A stretch of DNA of 64,000 nt from Clostridium sp. cel8 (lineage in GTDB: Bacteria > Bacillota > Clostridia > Clostridiales > Clostridiaceae). Below the pieces are notes generated by a model, which was given only the letters and a program-made list of their open reading frames with translations, did no database searches and was not told the DNA's origin. Location of the stretch: positions 258,501 to 322,500 of the forward strand of contig NZ_JACGAG010000001.1 in NCBI RefSeq assembly GCF_014050525.1, in the 5' to 3' direction. This document shows positions 1 through 9,480 of this stretch, piece by piece. The first letter of the stretch is position 1. Each line of letters starts with the position of its first letter. The translations under genes were made by a program, and so were the position numbers.

Positions 1-918
1 TCCAGTAGAGAAAAAATCAAATAAAACTTTATTTTCATTTGAAGCACATATAAGTTTTCCTATAGGAAGTCCCATCTTCTTTGCATAATATGCTGCAAGT
101 ATATTTCCAAAGTTTCCAGTTGGAACATCGAAATTTATTTTATCTCCAAAAGTTATTTCATTTCTTCTTACAAGCTCCATATATCCATAAAAGTAATATA
201 CAATCTGTGGAATTAATCTACCTATGTTTATAGAATTTGCTGAAGAAAACATATATCCATTTTCATCAAGTTCTTGTCTTAATTTAGTGTCGTTAAATAT
301 CCTTTTCACTTCACTTTGAGCATCATCAAAATTTCCTTCTATACCAATTACTTTAACATTTTTACCAATCTGTGTAATCATCTGCTTTTTTTGTATTTTG
401 CTTACTCCATCTTTTGGGAAAAATACAACTATCTTTGTACCTTCAACATCTGCAAATCCTTGAAGTGCCGCTTTTCCAGTATCTCCTGAAGTTGCAGTGA
501 GTATAACTATCTCTTTATCTAAATTTTGCTTCTTTGCAGAAACCTTCATTAGATATGGAAGAAGACAAAGTGCCATATCCTTAAATGCCAATGTAGGTCC
601 ATGGTACAATTCCATAAAAAAAGCTTCTTCTGTCTTTTTAATTTCCACTACACTTTTGGAGTCAAATTTATTATCATATGCTAAATTTATACAGTTAATA
701 AGTTCATCTTCACTTATATCTGTAAAAAACTTACCTATAATATATCCAGCTAATTCCTTATAATCTTTATTCAAACACTCTTTTAAATTATTTCCTATAA
801 AAGGTATCCTATCTGGTACAAAAAGCCCTCCATCTCTCGCTATACCTTTTAAAATTCCAGAAGTTGCAGATACTTTTTCTTTAAGCCCCCTTGTACTATT
901 ATAACAAATTTTACTCAA
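1..918 (-). CDS. thrC: Threonine synthase, N-terminal 306 residues (gene runs off the left edge)
   Basis: PLP enzyme that converts O-phosphohomoserine to threonine in the cytosol. The visible part starts LSKICYNSTRG and contains the fold-type II PLP lysine in ELYHGPTLAFKD (about residue 113), followed by the phosphate/PLP-loop segment TATSGDTGKAAL. The family is usually about 490 residues, so roughly the last third lies outside the window. I chose the TTG at 918 because GGAGAG lies just upstream and the conserved N-terminus begins there. No T-box or other leader is visible in the 279 bases before the divergent gene at 1198. Confidence 0.93.
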   Translation of the reverse strand, partial: MSKICYNSTRGLKEKVSATSGILKGIARDGGLFVPDRIPFIGNNLKECLNKDYKELAGYIIGKFFTDISEDELINCINLAYDNKFDSKSVVEIKKTEEAFFMELYHGPTLAFKDMALCLLPYLMKVSAKKQNLDKEIVILTATSGDTGKAALQGFADVEGTKIVVFFPKDGVSKIQKKQMITQIGKNVKVIGIEGNFDDAQSEVKRIFNDTKLRQELDENGYMFSSANSINIGRLIPQIVYYFYGYMELVRRNEITFGDKINFDVPTGNFGNILAAYYAKKMGLPIGKLICASNENKVLFDFFSTG

Positions 919-1197
919 CTTTATCACTCTCCAACCTATAGTATAAAAATTCTATTTAATATATAATACCATAGCGAGATGTAAGTTCAAAATAAAATTT
1001 AGGTTGAAAATATTCATATACCTTTAGTATACTATATAAATTTCATAGTGTAAAATATTAACATAAACAATTTTAACTTGATTTTATTACAATTTATATT
1101 CAAATCAATTTTTAATTTTACATAGTATAAATAATAAAATAGTAGTAAACTATTTCTTATAATTATAACTTATATGAACACACAGGAGGTAAAAAAT

Positions 1198-2355
1198 TTG
1201 GGTACATACTTAGATAACGCAGCAACATCATATCCTAAACCAAACTCTGTAATAGATAAGATGTATTATTTTATGAAACACATAGGAGCCACAGCAGGAA
1301 GAGGAGCCTATGCATCTGAGATTGAATCTGACAAATTAGTATATAACTGCAGAAAAAGTCTATGCAGACTTTTTAATTTTGACAGACCAGAAAATGTAAT
1401 ATTTACACACAACATAACCGAATCACTTAACTTAGCAATAAAGGGTATTTTAAAATATGGAGATCATGTAATTACAAGCAGTCTAGAGCATAATTCTGTA
1501 ACAAGACCTTTAAATATATTAAAGAAAACACAAAATATAGAGGTATCCAAAGTTCCATGCAATAGATATGGGATAACAGATACAAGAAAGTTGGAAGAAT
1601 TGATAAAACCTAACACTAAATTAATCGTATTTACATATGCATCAAATGTAATAGGAACTCTACAACCAATATCTGAAATTGGAAAGATTGCAAGAAAACA
1701 TAATATACCTTTTCTTGTAGATAGCGCTCAAACAGCTGGAGCATATCCAATAGACATACAAAAAGATAATATAGATCTTTTAGCATTTACTGGTCATAAA
1801 AGCCTTTTTGGTCCAACTGGTACAGGTGGACTTTTAATAAATAGCAATGTAAAAATAAATCCATTAAAATCCGGTGGAACAGGAGTTGATTCAAAATATC
1901 CTTATCAACCAGAAAACATGCCAAATAAATTTGAAGCCGGAACCCTTAACGTGGTGGGAATATGTGGACTTTTAGAGGGAATAAATTATATAAATAGTAT
2001 AGGTATATCTAAAATCAGAGAAAAGGAAACTATGCTCACAAGTTACGCCTTAGATAAACTTGAAAAAGTGCCAAATATAAATATATACGGTCCTAAAGAT
2101 GCAAATAAGATAGTTGGAGTTATCTCATTTAATATAAAAGATATTCCCTGTGATGAAATAGGATTTGAATTAGACAAAAGGTATAATATAATGGTAAGAG
2201 TTGGATTTCACTGTGCTCCTACTGCACACAAAGTAATAGGAACTTATAATACTGGAACTGTAAGAATAGGAATCGGATATTTTAACACAAAGAATGATAT
2301 AGACAAACTTGTAGAAGCACTTTTTGAAATCCAAAACAATAGATCAACAAATTAA
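1198..2355 (+). CDS. Class V aminotransferase-fold cysteine desulfurase family protein
   Basis: PLP-dependent enzyme of the NifS/SufS/Csd fold, probably releasing sulfur or selenium from cysteine or selenocysteine. It shows LDNAATSYPKP at the N-terminus, SLEHNS, the Asp-Gln pair in VDSAQTAG, the Schiff-base lysine in FTGHK (K201), and a C-terminal GFHCAP motif that would supply the catalytic Cys. An upstream in-frame ATG at 1174 exists, but AGGAGG at 1184-1189 is placed for the TTG at 1198, which gives 385 residues. The sequence resembles the stand-alone EF2568-like subfamily rather than IscS, and no iscU or suf genes are adjacent. The exact sulfur acceptor is unknown. Confidence 0.85.
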   Translation: MGTYLDNAATSYPKPNSVIDKMYYFMKHIGATAGRGAYASEIESDKLVYNCRKSLCRLFNFDRPENVIFTHNITESLNLAIKGILKYGDHVITSSLEHNSVTRPLNILKKTQNIEVSKVPCNRYGITDTRKLEELIKPNTKLIVFTYASNVIGTLQPISEIGKIARKHNIPFLVDSAQTAGAYPIDIQKDNIDLLAFTGHKSLFGPTGTGGLLINSNVKINPLKSGGTGVDSKYPYQPENMPNKFEAGTLNVVGICGLLEGINYINSIGISKIREKETMLTSYALDKLEKVPNINIYGPKDANKIVGVISFNIKDIPCDEIGFELDKRYNIMVRVGFHCAPTAHKVIGTYNTGTVRIGIGYFNTKNDIDKLVEALFEIQNNRSTN

Positions 2356-2360
2356 ATAAA

Positions 2361-3332
2361 CTAATACTTATTTTCCTTACTTTTAATAGATAACAGAAGC
2401 TTGAACACTATAAGTATAATTGCCACTCCTCCAAGAGCAGATATAATATATCCTACCACTTCATTTGTTCCAGATATTGAATAATCTGCTGCTACTGCAT
2501 TATAACTTAATCCATGCTGAAAAGCTTTTGGAATGTATCCAATAATGTTTTTCAGCTCTTCTGCATTCCACTCACCCCATGCAGTTCCTTGAGCTAATAA
2601 TCCCACAGGGGTTAATACTATAAGTGCAATTAAAAGTAAATAAATTGGCCTTTCCCTAGATACTTTATCTTTATAAATTATACCTGGAGAAAGCTTTTTC
2701 ACATATGCAAGGACAGCAGCAGTAATAGTACCTTCTATAAATCCAATTAAAAGATGAGGAAGCACCATAGCTGGTATTGATACTTTAAGTCCATAAGGAC
2801 AATAAAGAGCCCTTCCACTTACATCTTTAAAGAGCATAGGCTGTATACCAAATTCTATACCTGCTGCAAATGCCCCAACTACAATACCTACATAAGCACC
2901 TATAAAAGCTGCTACATATTCAGATTTTCTACCTTTAAATCTTAACTTTATAAATTTGTAAACTGTATATCCAACAAAAGGCATTAAAAATGCCATATTA
3001 AAAGCATTGGCACCAAAGGCAAGTATGCCTCCATCTCCAAAGAAAAGCGCCTGAATTAGAAGTGCTGTTGTTACACATATTGTAGCTGCATAAGGTCCAA
3101 GTAGTATTGCTGCAAGTACAGCTCCTACTGCATGTCCTGTTGTTCCTCCTGGTATTGGAACATTAAACATCATTATGAGAAATGAAAATGCTGCACATAC
3201 GCCAATTATTGGAAGTTTTCTTTTACTTATTTGTTTTTTCACTTTTTTAGAAACCCTTATCCAAATGGGAACCATAGCTGTAAACATAATACCACATGTA
3301 GATGGACTTAGATAATTATCTGGAATATGCAT
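2361..3332 (-). CDS. cbiM: CbiM-type ECF cobalt/nickel transporter component with CbiN/PDGLE-like C-terminus
   Basis: Substrate-binding membrane protein of an energy-coupling-factor metal transporter. The N-terminus MHIPDNYLS matches the essential MHIPDG-type metal-binding start of CbiM/NikM (Met-His chelate). It is followed by hydrophobic helices and the conserved PGGTTGHAVGA segment. Residues after about 225 form a separate unit with two further membrane segments and a hydrophilic loop, as in CbiM proteins fused to CbiN/PDGLE. RBS GGAGGGG precedes ATG 3332. The CbiQ and CbiO partners are not next to it, so coupling must come from elsewhere. Cobalt versus nickel cannot be decided. Confidence 0.88.
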   Translation of the reverse strand: MHIPDNYLSPSTCGIMFTAMVPIWIRVSKKVKKQISKRKLPIIGVCAAFSFLIMMFNVPIPGGTTGHAVGAVLAAILLGPYAATICVTTALLIQALFFGDGGILAFGANAFNMAFLMPFVGYTVYKFIKLRFKGRKSEYVAAFIGAYVGIVVGAFAAGIEFGIQPMLFKDVSGRALYCPYGLKVSIPAMVLPHLLIGFIEGTITAAVLAYVKKLSPGIIYKDKVSRERPIYLLLIALIVLTPVGLLAQGTAWGEWNAEELKNIIGYIPKAFQHGLSYNAVAADYSISGTNEVVGYIISALGGVAIILIVFKLLLSIKSKENKY

Positions 3333-3434
3333 AAAACCCCTCCTAATTAAAACTATAATTTATAATCATAAAAATAATAAAAGCAAAATTCATACCATAT
3401 TTTCAATATCTGATTTTCCTACATATAAAAAAAT

Positions 3435-3477
3435 AGATTATCAAAATGATACAGTATTTGTTTCATTTTGATAATCT
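3435..3477 (-). terminator. Rho-independent terminator of the wall amidase gene
   Basis: Perfect 15-base arms AGATTATCAAAATGA and TCATTTTGATAATCT around a 13-base loop, followed on the minus strand by a T7 run. It sits between the amidase stop (3531) and the cbiM start (3332). An operator role for cbiM cannot be excluded, but the T-run favours termination. Confidence 0.65.
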
Positions 3478-3530
3478 TATAAATTAAAGTTTCATTTTAA
3501 TACTATATTATACTACACCTTTAATTTCCA

Positions 3531-5075
3531 TTAACTTTGATTATCCTTATTGATTTTCTCCATAATTCCATTAGCTATGCCTTCTGCAGCTTTAGTTTGA
3601 AAATCACTACTATTTAAAAGTTTTTCCTCTGTAGGATTACTTATAAATCCAACTTCTACTAAAACTGCCGGAGCTTCTGTATACTTAATTACATAATAAT
3701 TTGCAGTTTTAATTCCCCTGTCTATAGTGCCAATCTTATCTACAAGAGAACTTTGTATATATTCTGCAAGTTCCTTCCCATCTTTACTCGAACTATAGTA
3801 ATAGCTTTCAGTTCCCTGTGCTGAACTAGCCTCTGCACTATTTGTATGAATTGCAACAAAGTAATCTGAATTTGCCTCATCTGATATATCACATCTTTTT
3901 TGCAAATCCTCACTTACATTTGCAGGCCAAGAAACATTATCACTCGTTCTAGTGTATACAACATTTATACCATTTTGACTGAGTATTTTCCCTATTTTTA
4001 AAGTTATAGCAAGAGTTATGTTTTTCTCCAATGTACCACTTGGACCTACTGCTCCAGAATCATAACCTCCATGTCCTGGATCTAATGTAACAGTTATAGA
4101 CTTGCCGTTTATAACATTTCTTGCCAATACATCGCTAACTGCTCCTTGTCCACCTATTACTTTTACTGAAGATACTGATGATATATTTGATTTTATTATA
4201 GTCTGTTGAGTTATGCTATATGGGTTTGCAAGTACAATAGGAGAATTGCTATTAGCTGCAGCTGCAGATGCTGAAAGAGCATCTGGGAACTGTGCACCAC
4301 TTGCAATGTAAACTGTATTCATATTTATGTAGCCCATATTTAAAAATTTCTCTATTACAGCAGTATTTGTTTCATACCTATTGTTTCCTGACAACCTTAT
4401 GTAATTTCCAAGGTAATCAGAAGTAGCATCTGATATAACTCCCTTTCCTCCAATGACATAATAATTTTCTGTTTTATTTTCATCTACAAACTCTCTTACA
4501 GACTCTGACATTCCATTTGATCCCACAAGTATTATTGGAATTTGCTTTGCTCCTGCAATAGGAGCTATAGAAAGCGCATCTGCAAAGTTATTTCCTGAGG
4601 CTACAGCTATACCATTATCAGTGCCTACCTTTTTTGCTATTTCAACACTTGTTGCATATCTATCCTTTCCCCACAGTCTAGTTACATTTATTCCAATTTC
4701 TTCTAACTGTGATTTTACGTTATCTGATACAACACCTGATCCACCAACTATTGTTGCCTCTTTTGCACCAAGTCTTTTTATTTCAGAAATGGCATTATAA
4801 CTAAGTTTATCCTTCTCGGTTATAATTATAGGTGCATTGTATTTTCCTGCAAGAGGTGCAGAGGAAAGTGCATCTGCAAAATCTTCTCCTGACGCTATTA
4901 TCACATTTTCAGAACTTGTAAAACTATTTTTAGAAACTTCTACAGAGGTATCATATCTATCTTCTCCTCCATATCTTATTATATCTGGAGTTTTAGCATA
5001 TGCCTTAAAATTAAATATGAAAACTCCACATAAAATTGCAAATAGTCCAATTATAATTCTCCTTTTTACATTCAT
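3531..5075 (-). CDS. Cell-wall N-acetylmuramoyl-L-alanine amidase with three CW_binding_2 repeats
   Basis: Exported autolysin that cuts the muramoyl-L-alanine bond of peptidoglycan. A signal peptide (MNVKRRIIIGLFAILCGVF...AYA) is followed by three CW_binding_2 repeats, starting at RYGGEDRYDTS, RLWGKDRYATS and RLSGNNRYETN, which anchor to wall polymers. A C-terminal Amidase_3 domain (about 325-510) carries zinc ligands in DPGHGG, LEKN and AIHTNS and a catalytic Glu in LVEVGF. The reading frame is open to 5141, but ATG 5075 gives a clean signal peptide; GGGAGG lies 16 bases upstream of it, which is longer than usual. Monocistronic, with its own terminator. Typical of clostridial CwlV/LytC-like proteins. 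Confidence 0.9.
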   Translation of the reverse strand: MNVKRRIIIGLFAILCGVFIFNFKAYAKTPDIIRYGGEDRYDTSVEVSKNSFTSSENVIIASGEDFADALSSAPLAGKYNAPIIITEKDKLSYNAISEIKRLGAKEATIVGGSGVVSDNVKSQLEEIGINVTRLWGKDRYATSVEIAKKVGTDNGIAVASGNNFADALSIAPIAGAKQIPIILVGSNGMSESVREFVDENKTENYYVIGGKGVISDATSDYLGNYIRLSGNNRYETNTAVIEKFLNMGYINMNTVYIASGAQFPDALSASAAAANSNSPIVLANPYSITQQTIIKSNISSVSSVKVIGGQGAVSDVLARNVINGKSITVTLDPGHGGYDSGAVGPSGTLEKNITLAITLKIGKILSQNGINVVYTRTSDNVSWPANVSEDLQKRCDISDEANSDYFVAIHTNSAEASSAQGTESYYYSSSKDGKELAEYIQSSLVDKIGTIDRGIKTANYYVIKYTEAPAVLVEVGFISNPTEEKLLNSSDFQTKAAEGIANGIMEKINKDNQS

Positions 5076-5323
5076 TATTATACTTTTGTTACCTCCCGCC
5101 TTAAATTTTATATACAAATTACCCTTATCTACATATATCATATATGCACATTGTAAATGAATTTGTAGATGAATTTTACTTACACTATAAAAGACGTTAC
5201 AACAACAAATATTGTTTCAAAAAATAATTTAAACTTTTTTGCAATGTAAAAATTTAATATATAATATATGATATAATATGATATAATATATTAAGTCTTT
5301 ATTTAATAAGGGGGAATTTTTAT

Positions 5324-6670
5324 ATGGACGGCGGTCCGAGTAGAATTTTACTGGATCTTTTTTTGATAGTTATATTAATAGCACTAAATGCATTTTTCTC
5401 AGCAGCAGAAATTGCCATAGTTTCAGTAAATAAGTCCAAGATAAAAATAAGTGCAGATAATGGTAATAAAAATGCCAAACTGCTTCTTAACCTAATGAAA
5501 GAACCAAATAAATTTTTAGCAACAATTCAGGATGTTATAACTCTGGCTGGTTTCCTCGCTAGTGCACTTTCAGCTACATCTCTATCTAAACCTCTAGCTA
5601 TACTGCTTGAAAGTTTTGATATACCATCCAGTGATGAAATTTCAATATTCCTTGGTACTATAATTTTATCCTATTTTACATTGGTTTTTGGAGAACTATT
5701 TCCAAAGAAAGTTGCTCTTCAAAATGCGGAAAAAGTATCATTATTCGTAGTAAAACCTCTTAAATGGGTATCAATAATAACTTTTCCATTTGATAAAATA
5801 TTAACGTTTTCAATTAATATTCTTTCAAAAATAACTGGAATAAAAAATATAAATAAAAAAGACAATATATCAATAGAAGAGATACAACTTATGATAGATG
5901 TAGGAGAAGAAACAGGTATAATAAATGAAACAGAAAAAGAAATGATAAATGGAATATTCAAATTTGATGATACTTTGGCAAAAAATATAATGACTCCAAA
6001 GGTAAATGTATTTGCCTTAAATGTAGATACACCAGTTGATGAAATTTTAAGTGAAGTAGCTAAACACCAATATTCAAGAATACCAGTTTATGAAAATGCA
6101 ATTGACAATATAATTGGTATATTGTATATGAAAGATTTATTCATAGAATTTCACAGTGGAACTTTAAATAATAAATCGATAAAAGACCTTATAAGAAGTG
6201 CTTTCTTTGTTCCTGAAACTAAAAATATAGATGAGTTATTTGAAGAAATGCAACTTACCAATAATCATATGTCAATTTTAATAGATGAATATGGAGATTT
6301 TACAGGAATTGTAACTATAGACGATTTAATAGAAGAAGTAATGGGTAATATTCCTGATGAACACGATAACTATGAGTGCAACAGTGAATGTATAAAAAAG
6401 ATAAATAAAAATACCTATTTAGTTGGTGGTCTTGTACCCATAGATGATGTAAATGAAGAACTCAACATACAACTTCCATGTGACATATTTGACACTATTG
6501 GAGGATTTGTTGTAGATCTCTTAGGACATATTCCTAAACACAATGAAAACAAGACTTTAAAATATGACAATATATATTTTAAAATAAAGAATGTAAAACA
6601 AAAAAGAATTGATAAAGTTGAAATTACAATAGAAAATAGTTCCAATACAAATCAAGACATTGAAAATTAA
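5324..6670 (+). CDS. CNNM/DUF21 + CBS-pair + CorC_HlyC membrane protein
   Basis: Integral membrane protein of the hemolysin-C/CorC (CNNM) family, linked in other bacteria to Mg2+ or cation efflux. Residues 1-200 form the DUF21 membrane domain (FSAAEIAIVSVNKSK; FGELFPK). Two CBS motifs follow (about 215-340, with SRIPVYE and DEYGDFTGIVTIDDLIEEVMG), then a C-terminal CorC/HlyC domain (about 355-435). Length 448 is normal. RBS AGGGGG precedes ATG 5324. The region just upstream contains short tandem GATATAATAT repeats that may hold the promoter. No haemolytic role should be assumed from the family name. Confidence 0.88.
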   Translation: MDGGPSRILLDLFLIVILIALNAFFSAAEIAIVSVNKSKIKISADNGNKNAKLLLNLMKEPNKFLATIQDVITLAGFLASALSATSLSKPLAILLESFDIPSSDEISIFLGTIILSYFTLVFGELFPKKVALQNAEKVSLFVVKPLKWVSIITFPFDKILTFSINILSKITGIKNINKKDNISIEEIQLMIDVGEETGIINETEKEMINGIFKFDDTLAKNIMTPKVNVFALNVDTPVDEILSEVAKHQYSRIPVYENAIDNIIGILYMKDLFIEFHSGTLNNKSIKDLIRSAFFVPETKNIDELFEEMQLTNNHMSILIDEYGDFTGIVTIDDLIEEVMGNIPDEHDNYECNSECIKKINKNTYLVGGLVPIDDVNEELNIQLPCDIFDTIGGFVVDLLGHIPKHNENKTLKYDNIYFKIKNVKQKRIDKVEITIENSSNTNQDIEN

Positions 6671-6686
6671 ATATTAAAATAAAAGT

Positions 6687-6727
6687 AAAAGACTGATATA
6701 GTTATAAAAAAACTATATCGATCTTTT
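6687..6727 (+). terminator. Terminator after the CNNM/CBS gene
   Basis: Stem AAAAGA..GATATAGTT pairing with AACTATATC..TCTTTT, with a two-base internal mismatch and a U-rich 3' side, placed 17 bases after the stop at 6670. Confidence 0.7.
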
Positions 6728-6772
6728 ATAATTAATTTTTTATCCAAAAGTGCAAAAATTATAATTTAGATA

Positions 6773-7303
6773 TTAATAATTACTTACATGAAATGTATTC
6801 TTCTTTTTAATTTCTGAATGTGAAATCATTTCATGTACAATATCAAGATATTTTTGTGAAACGTCAGGACACACTTCTAATATACTATCAATTATAAAAT
6901 CAATATTTCCATCGTTAACTTGTTTACCCTTTAACTCTTCTTCATCTATTAAAACTTCTTCAGTATTCATAGAATTATATATATTATCCACTACTTCAGC
7001 TTTCATAAAATCATTTGTATTGTCAAAATCATTGGAAAAATACAACATGTCTTCACTGCAGATAAATCTTCCATAAACATACTCTTTATCTGAGCTGTTT
7101 TCTCCGTTTTCTGACTTAGAATTGTATTTTATATGCTCTACATGCTTTATATCTACTACATACTTTTTATCTTTTCTCGTCAAAACACATCTTAAATCAA
7201 TATCCATTAATCTCTTTTTAATGTGCTCTGAAAAACATTGTTCAAATTCTGAAATGAACATTTTTACAGATATTGTTCTCTTCATTCTATAATTTTTTTT
7301 CAT
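6773..7303 (-). CDS. Hypothetical protein, 176 residues
   Basis: I do not recognise this family. The product is soluble, charged and rich in Asp, Glu and Lys. It has no signal peptide or membrane segment and no clear catalytic motif. The N-terminal part is basic (MKKNYRMKRTISVKMFI) and the C-terminal part is acidic until a basic tail. The frame is open to 7357, but ATG 7303 has GTGAGGG upstream, so I place the start there. It lies between the cold-shock gene terminator and the convergent CNNM gene, apparently transcribed alone. Confidence 0.6.
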   Translation of the reverse strand: MKKNYRMKRTISVKMFISEFEQCFSEHIKKRLMDIDLRCVLTRKDKKYVVDIKHVEHIKYNSKSENGENSSDKEYVYGRFICSEDMLYFSNDFDNTNDFMKAEVVDNIYNSMNTEEVLIDEEELKGKQVNDGNIDFIIDSILEVCPDVSQKYLDIVHEMISHSEIKKKNTFHVSNY

Positions 7304-7361
7304 TGAAAATTCCCTCACTTTATATTTTATAGAAAACATTAGATAGTATAAAATCACTATC

Positions 7362-7391
7362 TAATAAAAAACCACCTTGTGATAAGGTGGT
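7362..7391 (-). terminator. Terminator of the cold-shock gene
   Basis: ACCACCTT and AAGGTGGT arms with a 5-base loop, followed on the minus strand by a T6 run. G/C-rich stem for this genome and a textbook Rho-independent shape, 44 bases after the csp stop. Confidence 0.88.
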
Positions 7392-7434
7392 GAAACATCT
7401 AGTGTTTATGTTAACGTTCAATTTAAATGTAAAA

Positions 7435-7641
7435 TTATGAAAGTTTTACAACATTAGCAGCTTGAAGTCCTTTTGGACCTTTTTCTACATCAAATTGAAC
7501 TTTTTGACCTTCTTCAAGATTTTTTCTTGGTTCATCGCTCTGTATAGCAGTGAAGTGTACAAAAACATCATTTTCGCCTTCAACTTCAATGAATCCAAAT
7601 CCTTTCTCTGAATTAAACCATTTTACTGTTCCTATTTTCAT
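7435..7641 (-). CDS. csp: Cold-shock protein (CspA family)
   Basis: 68-residue single OB-fold RNA chaperone that melts RNA structure after temperature downshift. It has the RNP1 motif KGFGFIEV and an RNP2-like motif DVFVHFTAI, plus the usual start [10 protein letters not shown]. The length is typical. RBS AGGAGG precedes ATG 7641. A long leader (see promoter entry) and a strong terminator suggest a monocistronic message. Confidence 0.96.
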   Translation of the reverse strand: MKIGTVKWFNSEKGFGFIEVEGENDVFVHFTAIQSDEPRKNLEEGQKVQFDVEKGPKGLQAANVVKLS

Positions 7642-7798
7642 TTATTATCCTCCTAAAGATAAAACACTTATAAATTGATATATTTATTTTTTATATCGGT
7701 GTTTATGATTATATTTTTATAACACAAAAGCATAAAATTAACAATCCAACAATATTTTTCTTGTCAATCAAATGTTTATTGTATTTATGTCTATTATA
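7642..7798 (-). promoter_or_regulatory. Probable csp promoter (-10 TATAAT at 7793-7798) and about 145-nt leader
   Basis: On the minus strand a perfect TATAAT lies about 150 bases before the csp start, and a second promoter-like TTGACA lies closer. Long 5' leaders are typical of cspA-type mRNAs that are controlled by RNA structure. The start point is inferred, not shown; the rest of the gap to 7886 shows nothing else. Confidence 0.4.
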
Positions 7799-7886
7799 CA
7801 GCAATTACAAGAAATAATCAAAAAATTTTAATAAATTCATCACTTTTAAAGAAATATTAGATACTTCTAATTTTTATTATCCTAGA

Positions 7887-9020
7887 TTACTTACTTACAA
7901 AACTTGCAAAAACTGCAATTCCAATTGTAAGAATTATAATTCCAATATATATCGCCATACCAAGTGGTCTACCTGCATTTATCGTCCAACCTATTCCAAA
8001 TCTTTTTTCAATAAACAGTGATGGATCCTCTGGATTATAATAAATAGTATTCCCAATTTTCCAATATTTATCATCATCCCTATCCGTTTCTTTAAATCTA
8101 GCTTTTTCTACTTCATTTGAAAGTTTTAAATTAGCTCCCCCCTGTCCAAGCTTTGTAGAAAGAACTATTGTGCTTGCAAATATTAAAATTAAGAAAACAA
8201 TAGTTATACCTGTAGAAAGCTTATAACTTATATTGAATATATTTAATATCTGCATATTTCCCATAGTCAATATCATAACTACAAAGATACAGAAAACTAC
8301 CATGTATATTGACCATACCCATCTAAATATCCTATTCTTCTTCAATGATATCTCTGGATTTTCTGAACTTATCTGCTGCTTTGACCAACCTATTCCCTTA
8401 TATACAAGGAAAAATACAAGTGTACAAAATATCTGGGCAAGAGGCATGGTCCATATTAAAAACAGTGACTTTTTCTGATATCCAGTAATATTACCTGAAA
8501 AATCCCAATGGACAGGAACTTCATCTGGAAGAACACTATAATGTGAATATCCCAGAATCACATTAATTAAAATTATAAATACTGGAATTAGGAACAACCA
8601 AGGTGATACAAGCATGCTTTCTCTATCTCTTGAAAAACTTGTATCAATAGTTACAGATTGTTTTTTACCTTGAAACCATTTTTCCTTAGCTTTTAATTTT
8701 TTCATAGCCCTATTTGAAATCAGATATATTAAAAAATCTATAAATATAATGGCAAACGTAGTAAATAAAATCATACCAGTACTATTAAAATTATAGATAA
8801 GTATAACAAATATAATTATAATCGGAATTCCTATTATCAAGTTATTTATTATATATTGTTTCCTTATTTTCTTTATTTCATTCATATTTATTTTATCTTT
8901 TGGAACTTTTACTCCAAAAATAATTTCTTTTCTTGTAAAATTAGGAGTAAATATTATAATACCTTGCATTATTAAAAAAATAAACAACATATACAAAGAT
9001 AAAAATACATTTTCATTCAT
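7887..9020 (-). CDS. DUF1648/DUF5808 membrane protein (YtrA-linked)
   Basis: Polytopic membrane protein with about eight hydrophobic segments. A DUF1648 motif (LPDEVPVHWDFSGNITGY, about residues 164-181) follows the first helices, and a soluble DUF5808-like tail contains DDKYWKIGNTIYYNPEDP, ending in one more helix. The molecular role of the family is unknown. The frame extends to a GTG at 9029, but that codon overlaps the ribosome site; ATG 9020 lies 9 bases after AGGAGA. The gene follows the GntR regulator by 13 bases, so the two form one operon under autoregulation. Confidence 0.75.
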   Translation of the reverse strand: MNENVFLSLYMLFIFLIMQGIIIFTPNFTRKEIIFGVKVPKDKINMNEIKKIRKQYIINNLIIGIPIIIIFVILIYNFNSTGMILFTTFAIIFIDFLIYLISNRAMKKLKAKEKWFQGKKQSVTIDTSFSRDRESMLVSPWLFLIPVFIILINVILGYSHYSVLPDEVPVHWDFSGNITGYQKKSLFLIWTMPLAQIFCTLVFFLVYKGIGWSKQQISSENPEISLKKNRIFRWVWSIYMVVFCIFVVMILTMGNMQILNIFNISYKLSTGITIVFLILIFASTIVLSTKLGQGGANLKLSNEVEKARFKETDRDDDKYWKIGNTIYYNPEDPSLFIEKRFGIGWTINAGRPLGMAIYIGIIILTIGIAVFASFVSK

Positions 9021-9033
9021 AGTTCTCACTCTC

Positions 9034-9411
9034 CTATAATTCTAATTTTTTAAATATATTAATACACATATCAATAAATTCTTTCTCATTAACACCTTTC
9101 AAATGTGCATCTGAAATCAAATACATTAGCTCTTCTTTGAGTTTATCCCGAAATTCTTTACTAGCTTTTGGAAAAACTTCACTTATGGTTGTACCTTTTC
9201 TTCTATCTACATTCAAGTATCCCCATGTTTTCAATTCATTATATGCCTTATTTACAGTGTGAAGATTTATTCCTATATCTTCTGCCATTTGTCTAACAGA
9301 TGGAAGAGTTTCGCCTTTTTTTAATTTTCCAGACGCTATGCCCTCTATTATCTGTCTTTTAAGTTGCTCATATATTGGTATTTCTGAATCAAAGTCAATT
9401 TCTATAAGCAT
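9034..9411 (-). CDS. GntR-family regulator, YtrA subfamily
   Basis: 125-residue winged-helix repressor. Residues 10-75 are the GntR HTH (YEQLKRQIIEGIASGKL, LPSVRQMAEDIGINLHTV, GTTI), followed by a short helical YtrA-type dimerisation tail (about 80-125) and no ligand domain. GAGGTGA precedes ATG 9411. It heads an operon with the DUF1648 membrane protein. A perfect palindrome over its own promoter (9425-9459) is the likely operator. YtrA-type regulators normally control membrane-protein or ABC-transporter operons. Confidence 0.88.
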   Translation of the reverse strand: MLIEIDFDSEIPIYEQLKRQIIEGIASGKLKKGETLPSVRQMAEDIGINLHTVNKAYNELKTWGYLNVDRRKGTTISEVFPKASKEFRDKLKEELMYLISDAHLKGVNEKEFIDMCINIFKKLEL

Positions 9412-9424
9412 TACTTCACCTCAG

Positions 9425-9473
9425 TTCTATTTGTTATATTATAAGTATAACAAATAGAACAAAATATTGTCAA
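9425..9473 (-). promoter_or_regulatory. Promoter with GntR operator palindrome
   Basis: On the minus strand, TTGACA (9468-9473) is followed after 18 bases by TATACT. The -10 region lies inside a perfect dyad, TTCTATTTGTTATA / TATAACAAATAGAA (9425-9438 and 9446-9459), 14-base arms with a 7-base centre, just upstream of the GntR ATG. The layout fits autorepression. Confidence 0.75.
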
Positions 9474-9480
9474 TAAAAAT

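Noticed and set aside
919-1173. T-box or amino-acid riboswitch before thrC
   Set aside because: No T-box motif (complement of AGGGTGGNACCGCG) or matching stem-loop is present.
3333-3530. Cobalamin riboswitch or NikR operator before cbiM
   Set aside because: No B12-box is seen; the only dyad has a T-run on the side that ends the amidase gene, so termination explains it.
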